From Rhizomys pruinosus (taxonomy: Eukaryota > Chordata > Mammalia > Rodentia > Spalacidae): DNA of 64,000 bases. Position numbers and translations under genes: made by a program. The notes under the pieces were generated by a model that worked only from the letters and a program-made list of their open reading frames with translations, made no database searches and was not told the DNA's origin. Within the stretch, counting starts at the first letter, position 1, and each line of letters opens with the position of its first letter. Positions 58,801 to 64,000 of this stretch are shown piece by piece. The DNA lies in contig VZQC01013731.1 of the NCBI GenBank assembly GCA_009823505.1, positions 9,319 through 73,318 on the forward strand. The letters run 5' to 3'.

Positions 58801-61767
58801 TAAACATACCGTAGAGTTTCCACATTTTACACCTCTGTCCACAGGTGTGAGCTAGATCCACGTGTCCACTCACTGTTACACTCAGTCCTCTTGTATTTTA
58901 GCAGTTCTGGTAGGGCATACAGGTTTCTACTTGGGCTGCTGTGGTGATGAGCTTGAGTATTCCATTGTGTGCTTAGCCACTTCTGCTCTTTGCCAAAATG
59001 TCCATAGGCCCTCATTTATCTTTCTTAGTTGTCTTCTTTCTTACCAGTTTTGAAGGAAATCTTTATATATTTTACCTGCAAGTCTTTCGTCAGAGATAAT
59101 TTGTCTTTTCACTGTCCTGATGATGTCATTGATAAACAGAGGGACTTTCAATTTTCATGACATGAAGTTTCCCCACTTTTTCATTTATTAATGTATTTCA
59201 TTTAAGAAATATTTACTCCTGAGCTATGGATATTTTCTCATGCAGAGGTACATTTAAATGTGAAACAGCTGGAACTGGTAACGGTGGAAGTGAGGTACTT
59301 TTAATCAAAGGACTATCCAGGAGAATGACAGTAATTGGGTAATTGTAATAAGTTAGAGGAGTAGAGAAATTAAAGAATAGGAAATGAGTTAGTAGGAAGC
59401 AGTATATTCTGATTGCCTAAAAATGTGCTACTTTGTGAGAGGTTAAATTAATAGTGAAAATGACAGGATTTTATGATAACCTCACAGAAGTGGAAGAAAA
59501 ACTGAGGAGACTTACTGATTTTGCTTTGGAAGACTGAGTGAAGTTGGTGCCATCAAATAAAATGAAAAGAGAAATAGATTTAGGTGACTAATGATAAGTT
59601 CATATTCATACATTCTGGAATTTATGTGCTTATTATAGAGGTAAACACACCTAGCACTTTGCTAACAAAAAGCAAACACCAAATATTATCTTCTGTTCTT
59701 GTAGTTAATATGAATACAAAATAGAGAATATACTACCAGCTGCATCCATGTTTTATTAACATAACTTTTTGTGAATTCATCTGTAGAGCCTTCACCTACA
59801 GCAGCAATGGGGCCCGGATCTTCCAGACAAACCATGGATGTATATATAGGTCTGCAGCTCATTTTACCATTTGTAGGGATAAGAAATCACCATCCCTCTA
59901 AAGCTTCCACAGTTGCTTATTAGAATTCTTATATTAATTGGTATTACCCACACAGAGTGTACCGTACACATAAATCATGCTGCAACTGTATTTCTGTTTG
60001 AGTCCCTTGATTTCAACATGTTTCTGTAAATTTAAATCCTTAAATGTAATTGGCTGGAACCTCATGCCTAAAAGGCTGAAAGCATCTTATTACAGTCTGT
60101 TGCATACTTTCTATTTGCTTTTCTCATAGGGACCTAAAGTTTAACCATACCCAAAAGGGGATCATTTCCCATTCCTTAATGGAATGTCTTGGGATAAACT
60201 TACCAGAGTTCTTGGTGACTACCGTTATTTTTGAGTATCTTGAGAAGTTCATAGGGGTAAACAGTATTAACAGATAGGTATAAAATGCAAGAGAGAGATA
60301 AGGAGCTAATTTTCCCCCTTTCTCTTTTTTTAGACATACCAGGGTCTACAAAGTCTAGAAGAAGTCTGTGTCTATCATTCTGGAGTGCCTATTTTCCATG
60401 AGGGGTAACTAATGCATGACTAAAACATTTGTAGTAGAGATCAGAAATGTTAAACCTTTATATCTAGTGGACAAAAATGTAGACAGATTTCACGTACAGT
60501 GTTTATCTGTGTTGCCATTTAAAGTAATTCTGACTGTAAAATGATGATCAGCTTATTTGGACCTTTTTTTTTTTTAGTCTGAGCAGAGCCTTAGCTTCCT
60601 GAGGCAGTATTACAGACTTACACCACCATGCCTCTGGCTTAAGTTAGTTTTCTTTGCAATGAAGGACTGTTCTGCATTTTGTAGGACAGTTAGAATTTTT
60701 GACCATGGGATAGTGAAAGCACTGTCATTATCCATGACATTCCCATAGCTCTCAAGTCAGAGTTTGTCTCTGTATTGTGATATAGTTTATATATAATGTC
60801 ACTATATTAGAATCTTAGCTTCCGTGTACCTCAGGACTAAAAGATGGGATTCTCTTAAGTTTTCGCTACTTGTGCAGGGTATTTCCTGAAGTTGGTGATA
60901 ATGGTTTTACCTTCTAGCTTTTGTTCCATGTTCATTACTGGGTTATTGAAGTTCAAAAATTATAAACCTCTGGTTCTATCACTTTTGGTTGGTTTCATGA
61001 AGCAACTGGCATGTGTACTCCTAATGAGAAGTTTGTTGTCTTCATAGAATTTTATGATAGTTTTGGTGTCTTAGAAGCTACAAGTTACACAATAAATGAA
61101 TGACACTGTTCTAGTTTGTCCTCCATTGCTGTGACAAAACACTCTGACCAACACAAACTTGGGGAGGAAAGGGTTTATTCAGCTTACATCTCCTGGTTCA
61201 CAGTTCATCACTCAGTGAGCACAAGGCAGGAACTCAGGGCAGGAACCTGGAGGCAGGAGCTGAAGCACAGGCCATGGAGGAATGCTGTCCACTGGCTTGC
61301 TCTCTTGGCTCATGCCCAGCCCGCCTTCTTATACAGTACACAAACACCTGCCCAGGGTGGCACTACTCATTGTGGGCTGGGCCCTCCCACACTGCTACAC
61401 TGCTGGACCATCAAGACAATACTCCACAGATGTGGCCACAGGCCAATCCAATGGATCCAATTCCCCAACTGAGGCTCCCTCAACCCAGGTGTGTCAAGTT
61501 GACACTAAAGCTATCCAGCACAGACACCCTGGTTTCTTAATTATTAGTTATTCTGGTATATGCCCATTTAAATTGTTTAGTAACATCTAAGTACTTGTAC
61601 TAAAATTTCAGGTTTTTTTTTTAATAATAATACTGGATTCAATTCATTGTCTAATTTAAAGGATGAAATATTGGAGCTGTTGTAGAAGAAAAACCTCTGA
61701 TTTTAATACATTTTTAGCCCAAGAAGGCTGTACAACAGGGAAACATGTGTGGACTAAAAAGGATGCT
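43759..61767 (+). CDS. Chordc1: Chordc1 (CHP1/morgana), exons 1-8 of a gene that continues past the window
   Basis: Cysteine- and histidine-rich domain protein, a zinc-binding HSP90 co-chaperone of the cytosol and nucleus (family knowledge). Eight exons with GT/AG borders and compatible phases join to 669 nt, 223 codons: 43759-43822, 45943-45992, 51277-51333, 52291-52448, 54900-55003, 55671-55729, 60334-60404, 61662-61767. CHORD1 covers about residues 5-64 with ligands C5, C10, C24, H27, C42, C43, C59, H64. CHORD2 covers 157-216 with C157, C162, C176, H179, C194, C195, C211, H216. All sixteen zinc ligands are present, with no stop or frameshift. The mammalian protein is about 330 residues, so the C-terminal CS domain that contacts HSP90 lies downstream. 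The start is the first ATG of the CpG-rich region and begins the conserved [12 protein letters not shown]. Introns are full of SINEs, but every exon is clean. Confidence 0.96.
44426..44556 (+). mobile_element. B1 SINE in Chordc1 intron 1
   Basis: B1 with a deletion in the right half; flanked by aaaaaggagtgggttt and aaaaagcagtgggttt (one mismatch). Confidence 0.9.
45474..45726 (+). mobile_element. B2 SINE in Chordc1 intron 1
   Basis: Intact B2 flanked by aaaagttagatga at 45461-45473 and 45727-45739. Sense to Chordc1, about 220 bp before exon 2. Confidence 0.96.
45943..45992 (+). CDS. Chordc1: Chordc1 coding exon 2
   Basis: Fifty bases, completing codon 22 and encoding to residue 38, with ligands C24 and H27. 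Acceptor is ttgaccag|atgcc and donor aag|gtaggc. Residue 25 reads Ile where the human protein, as I recall it, has Thr; this is outside the zinc ligands. Confidence 0.94.
46105..46308 (-). mobile_element. B2/B3 SINE, intron 2
   Basis: Antisense SINE ending aagctgtttcttcagccccc, only about 110 bp after the exon 2 donor. Confidence 0.8.
46557..46813 (-). mobile_element. B2 SINE, intron 2
   Basis: Antisense B2 flanked by aagttgaagtgtt near 46546 and 46814; the T-rich end includes (TTG)n. Confidence 0.92.
47109..47200 (+). mobile_element. Truncated B1 SINE, intron 2
   Basis: B1 left half (gccgggcatgttggcgcac) ending early into an A-rich tail. Confidence 0.8.
47350..47762 (-). mobile_element. 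B1 followed by B2, both antisense, intron 2
   Basis: Antisense B1 47350-47505 (agacagggtctccctgtagc) and antisense B2 47510-47762 (ends ctatctctccagccc). The B2 keeps its full body, so this is adjacency rather than the composite junction. Confidence 0.9.
48270..48637 (+). mobile_element. B2 with B1 inserted in its tail, intron 2
   Basis: B2 48270-48480 with full body, then B1 48493-48622 in the same strand. atatcttttttttt repeats around the B1. The B2 insertion repeat agttgggtcct is at 48259-48269 and its partner lies beyond the B1. Confidence 0.88.
48656..48849 (+). mobile_element. Very short L1 3' end with TSD
   Basis: The terminal L1 segment from ctgactgaaacagtgaactt, with the G-tract and an A-rich tail. 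It is flanked by agttgggttct at 48645-48655 and 48850-48860. Located in Chordc1 intron 2. Confidence 0.85.
50125..50178 (-). mobile_element. B1 fragment, intron 2
   Basis: T run then cgagacagggtctccctgtagc; only the B1 3' end remains. Confidence 0.75.
50516..50780 (+). mobile_element. Deleted B2 plus antisense B1 fragment, intron 2
   Basis: B2 50520-50720 lacks about 45 bp after cacccacatggc. It is followed by a short antisense B1 5' piece (cctgagtgctgggattaaag, 50731-50780). Confidence 0.85.
50966..51205 (+). mobile_element. Composite SINE: B2 head joined to B1, intron 2
   Basis: ggggctggagagatggctca head, then gctaagaactgtctttaa passes into B1 (gccaggccatggtgtcg) with a 13-A tail. It lies 70 bp before the exon 3 acceptor. 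Confidence 0.92.
51277..51333 (+). CDS. Chordc1: Chordc1 coding exon 3
   Basis: Nineteen codons (residues 39-57) including the paired ligands C42-C43. The acceptor follows a T-rich tract ending ttttatag, and the donor is gta|gtaagt. In frame at both ends. Confidence 0.95.
51455..51666 (-). mobile_element. B2 SINE, intron 3
   Basis: Antisense B2 ending gagccatctctccagccc, about 120 bp after the exon 3 donor. Confidence 0.9.
52291..52448 (+). CDS. Chordc1: Chordc1 coding exon 4
   Basis: Residues 58-109 plus two bases of codon 110. It completes CHORD1 with C59 and H64 (GCTKGRH) and then encodes the charged Lys/Glu/Pro linker between the CHORD domains. Acceptor cactaacag|ggctg, donor aag|gtatac. 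Confidence 0.95.
53105..53314 (-). mobile_element. B2/B3 SINE, intron 4
   Basis: Antisense, diverged, ending ctgacccatctctccaacccc. Confidence 0.82.
53457..53631 (+). mobile_element. B2/B3 SINE, truncated, intron 4
   Basis: Diverged head gggactgaagagatcactta, body to ggcattgcagaacatgg, cut by the antisense B1 that follows. Confidence 0.75.
53640..53990. mobile_element. Inverted B1 pair, intron 4
   Basis: Antisense B1 at 53655-53803 and sense B1 at 53829-53985, separated by about 25 bp, able to fold into a roughly 145-bp stem in the Chordc1 pre-mRNA. Confidence 0.88.
54900..55003 (+). CDS. Chordc1: Chordc1 coding exon 5
   Basis: Completes Ser110 and runs to the first base of codon 145, a helical, Lys/Leu-rich inter-CHORD linker. 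Acceptor ccctag|ccc, donor aag|gtaaga. Confidence 0.95.
55398..55560 (-). mobile_element. Old B1 SINE, intron 5
   Basis: gagacagaagaccttgccct and ctcaggctggcctgcatctt, strongly diverged. Confidence 0.6.
55671..55729 (+). CDS. Chordc1: Chordc1 coding exon 6
   Basis: Completes codon 145 and runs to Lys164. It starts CHORD2 with C157 and C162. Acceptor ttcatttcag|aagaag, donor aag|gtatat. A 17-bp near-copy of the exon start sits exactly 50 bp upstream in the intron (55623-55639). Confidence 0.95.
56375..56500 (-). mobile_element. Old B1 SINE, intron 6
   Basis: gagacagggtcctactgtgt and aggctggcctcgaacttaca, with an insertion. Confidence 0.65.
56655..56840 (-). mobile_element. Old B1 SINE with (TTTG)n tail, intron 6
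   Basis: (gtttt)n-rich tail followed by gagtctccatgtaactagcc and cagagatccacctgct. Confidence 0.7.
56991..57167 (+). repeat. 59-bp minisatellite, three copies, intron 6
   Basis: Exact periodicity: 56991-57049, 57050-57108, 57109-57167. Copies 2 and 3 are identical; copy 1 differs at three positions (gctg/gtcg, attc/attt). Each starts gcatagcctccatctctac. Confidence 0.97.
57210..57465 (+). mobile_element. Composite SINE: B2 head joined to B1, intron 6
   Basis: Head gggggctggagagatggcct, junction gctaagaagcatctttaa, then B1 from gccaggagtgatgg to gagaccctatctcaaaa. It lies 42 bp after the minisatellite. Confidence 0.92.
57583..57985 (-). mobile_element. Possible LTR in Chordc1 intron 6
   Basis: A moderately GC-rich block between AT-rich intron stretches, with minus-strand TATA-like (atatacacccc) and AATAAATACC elements. 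It resembles an LTR in composition, but no terminal TG/CA pair with a TSD was confirmed. Confidence 0.35.
58000..60333 (+). other. Chordc1 intron 6, repeat-poor part
   Basis: About 2.3 kb of AT-rich intron with no repeats or RNA genes that I recognise, unlike the SINE-filled rest of the gene. Confidence 0.5.
60334..60404 (+). CDS. Chordc1: Chordc1 coding exon 7
   Basis: Residues 165-187 plus two bases of codon 188, with ligands C176 and H179. Acceptor tttttttag|acatacc. The donor after GG is gtaact, weaker than the other donors in the gene. Confidence 0.94.
60567..60645 (-). mobile_element. B1 remnant, intron 7
   Basis: T run and gcagtattacagacttacaccaccatgcctctggctt, the complement of a worn B1 5' part. 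Confidence 0.5.
61107..61522 (-). mobile_element. ERVL-MaLR solo LTR with 5-bp TSD in Chordc1 intron 7
   Basis: A 416-bp close relative of the LTR at 40731, same strand, with perfect GACAC duplications at 61102-61106 and 61523-61527. Antisense to Chordc1, so its polyadenylation signal does not read in the gene direction. Confidence 0.92.
61662..61767 (+). CDS. Chordc1: Chordc1 coding exon 8
   Basis: Completes codon 188 and runs to Ala223, closing CHORD2 with C194, C195, C211 and H216. Donor gct|gtaagt. The last loop reads GCTTGKH, where CHORD1 of the same protein has GCTKGRH; Thr213 replaces a usually basic residue. The next exon is not in the window. Confidence 0.94.
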
Positions 61768-61824
61768 GTAAGTAATTGTTTAAAAATAATACACTAACTT
61801 ATATTCATCTAAGTTTTTTGGGAA

Positions 61825-61968
61825 TAGAGGGTAGGGGTAGGTATTTTGGTACAGGGTCTCCCTGTGGCTCCAGCCAGCCTGGAGCTCACTTTGTAGACCA
61901 GGCTGGTCTTGAATTCATAGAGATCGCCTGCCTCTGCAAGCTGAGTGCTGGCATTAAAGGTGTCACAC
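61825..61968 (-). mobile_element. B1 SINE, intron 8
   Basis: Antisense B1 (cagggtctccctgtggctcc) flanked by catctaagtt on each side (about 61807 and 61968). Confidence 0.88.
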
Positions 61969-62261
61969 ATCTAAGTTATTTAAGAGATCTGAGATTTGTA
62001 GGTTTTTAGAGTACAGAAAATAATCTCTGACAAAGTATTGGCTTGTATCAAATAAGGTTAATCTAAATTAACTTTTCAACCTGCCTCTTGAGCAAAATAA
62101 CCTTTGTATGTATTGATGCAGCTATGTAAGTTTTGGTTAAGTATTTAAACCTCTAAACATTGAAGGATTATGTCTGTTTTTTTTTTTGTTGTTGTTGTTT
62201 GTTTTAACTAGCTTGATAGCCTTTTCTCACTTCTAAAGTTGTATTAAAAAAATCACTTTGT

Positions 62262-62440
62262 CAGGCATGGTGGCACACGCCTTTAGTCCCACCACTCGGG
62301 AGACAGAGGCCCTAGGATCTCTGTGAGTTCAACACCAGCCTGGTCTACATAGTGAGGTCCAGGCCAGCTGGGACTAAAGGGAGACCCTGTCTCAAAAAGA
62401 AGACCCCCCCCCAAAAAAAAAAGAAGAAAAAAAAAAAAAC
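62262..62440 (+). mobile_element. B1 SINE, intron 8
   Basis: gtcaggcatggtggcacacg to gagaccctgtctcaaaaag, then a C run and a long A-rich tail. Confidence 0.93.
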
Positions 62441-62462
62441 AGCCAAAAATTCACTTAACTAG

Positions 62463-62757
62463 GAGCTGGAGAGAGGGCTCAGCAGTTAAGAGCACTGACT
62501 GCTCTTGAAGAAGACCGGGGTTTGATTCCCAGTACCCACATGGAGGCTAAGAACCATCTTAAATTCCCAGTACCCACCTGGAGGCTAAGAACCATCTTGG
62601 GCCAGGTGTGGTGGTGCACACCTTTAATCCCAACACTCAGGAGAGAGGCAGGCTGATCTCTGAGTTCAAGGCCATCCTGGTCTACAGAGCGAGCTCCAGG
62701 CCAGCTAGGACTAAGGGAGACCCTGTCTCAAAAGACCCCCCCAAAAAAAAAAAAAAT
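62463..62757 (+). mobile_element. Composite SINE with internal duplication, intron 8
   Basis: B2 head (gagctggagagagggctcag), then ggctaagaaccatctt, a repeat of the tcccagtacccac...accatctt segment, and B1 from gggccaggtgtggtgg. The duplicated junction segment is unique among the five copies. Confidence 0.9.
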
Positions 62758-62802
62758 CACTTAACTATTAATTTGGCATATTAAATGAAAAGTTAGACCT
62801 CT

Positions 62803-62836
<34 letters not shown>

Positions 62837-62867
62837 GGCCACTTAAACTTGAATTCTCTTGGGCTGG

Positions 62868-63105
62868 AGAGATGGCCTAGCGGTTAGAGTGCCGACCACT
62901 CTTACAGAGGAACCGGGTTCGATCCCCAGCACCCACATGGCGGCCGAGGAACCGTCTGAAACTCCAATTCCAGGAGAACTCCAGTTCCAGTGAGAACTCT
63001 GAGACCCTCTCTGACCTCCGCGGCAGCTGCACGACACAGGTGCACAACTTGCATGCAGACAGTGCATCATACACATACAGAAATAAATAAAATTTAAAAA
63101 AAAAA
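62868..63105 (+). mobile_element. B2 SINE, intron 8
   Basis: B2 with small indels after a T run (62809-62836) and followed by (CT)n and (CA)n tracts to about 63150. Confidence 0.92.
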
Positions 63106-63455
63106 TTTGATTTTCTCTCTCTCTCGTCTCACACACACACACACACACACCACATGTGTACAATCTAGTGGCTAAAGAGAATCTTTCTTGACTTTCAGTG
63201 TGGAATTCTTTTGCTATCAGGAAATTATGAGGGGAGGAAAAAAAAGAATAAGTTGTTGAACATCAATTCTTAGGGCTGGGCATATAATTCCCTAAAAGCC
63301 CTTTAAGTTGTAAGAAGGAAATCAGTTTCTTGCTAAATAGGTTATGCATGTTGGCACTTACTATTTTAATAACATGCTACATAAAGTAATCTTTTATGAT
63401 GTGTCTGTCATTAATAACATGTAGTGAACCTTTCTGGTTCATAAAACTGGTACCT

Positions 63456-63700
63456 TGGGGCTGGAGAGCATGGCTCAGCAGTTAGACAGCCGACTGCTTT
63501 CTTGCAGAGGACCCTGGATTGATTCCAGCACCCACATGGCGGCTAAGAACCTTCTTTAACCCAGTTCCAGGGAATCCAACGCCCTCTTCTGACCTCTGCA
63601 GCATTGCAACCACGGGTGCAACCAACCTACATGCAGACAGAACATACATACACATTGAAAAATAATAAATTAAATAAATAAAATTTAAAAAAAAACTGAT
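63456..63700 (+). mobile_element. B2 SINE, intron 8
   Basis: B2 with several single-base insertions, flanked by aactggtacctt and aactgatacctt. Confidence 0.92.
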
Positions 63701-63924
63701 ACCTTTTGACTTAAAAATGACCTTTCAGTTTAGTTTAGGGATGTGCTCAATATCTGTATACCCCAGTATTGTTGCTGTTTAATGGTTAAAGTAATTCACT
63801 AACCATAAAAATTTGAGGACTATTTACCTATCAAAAAGTGAGGTATGCTTATGTATTTTCTCTAAGGTCAAAATTTTAAAGTTTAACTTAGGGGGAAAGG
63901 GGGGCTTTTAGAGTATGGCCAGCA

Positions 63925-64000
63925 CTCATTTTAATCCCAACACTTGGGAGGCAGAGGCAGGTAGATCTCTGTAAGTCCAGCACGGCACCCTGGTACTACA
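63925..64000 (+). mobile_element. B1 SINE cut by the window end
   Basis: attttaatcccaacacttgg and ggcagaggcaggtagatctc; the right half lies outside. Confidence 0.8.

Overview
This is nuclear DNA from a rodent, almost certainly a muroid. It is dense in B2 (tRNA-derived) and B1 (7SL-derived) SINEs, with ID-type SINEs, rodent L1s with tandem 5'UTR monomers, MaLR/ERVL LTRs and class II ERV LTRs. The B2 copies carry a longer body than the modern mouse or rat consensus and many have perfect target-site duplications (TSDs). That suggests a non-Mus, non-Rattus muroid lineage in which B2 stayed active; I cannot name the species. There is no bacterial, phage or CRISPR content.

Layout. 1-43.5 kb is a gene-poor, repeat-rich flank. 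It holds an RPL13A processed pseudogene (3.65-4.24 kb), a deleted class II (betaretrovirus-like) provirus (about 5.9-9 kb), an orphan 3'UTR retrocopy and a solo LTR with a palindromic TSD (10-11.2 kb). An L1 promoter/ORF1 piece is followed by an antisense ERV-L pol remnant and an L1 3' end (12.8-18.9 kb). Then come an ancient L1 (19.4-20.9 kb) and a younger L1 with monomers, ORF1 and ORF2 (20.9-25.3 kb). About 25.4-26.68 kb looks like unpolished sequence that re-reads the next kilobase. A JADE1 retrocopy lacking the PHD-finger region (32.0-34.9 kb) and a PRKCI retrocopy (35.9 kb to about 38.4 kb or beyond) follow.

43.5-64 kb is the 5' part of the one real gene, Chordc1, on the plus strand. 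Eight coding exons encode residues 1-223, covering both zinc-binding CHORD domains. The remaining exons, with the HSP90-binding CS domain, lie beyond the window. The promoter is a CpG-rich, TATA-less region. It has a perfect five-unit heat-shock element 113-135 bp upstream of the ATG, fitting an HSP90 co-chaperone, and ETS-type sites in a sequence module repeated five times between CA tracts.

Points most worth a second look: the heat-shock element, the amplified promoter module, a recurring composite SINE (B2 head joined to B1 at the same junction in five copies), the PHD-less JADE1 retrocopy, a 46-bp mRNA-tail retroinsertion with perfect TSD, 33-bp (11-residue) repeats in the L1 ORF1 coiled coil, and the probable assembly artefact around 25.4-26.68 kb.
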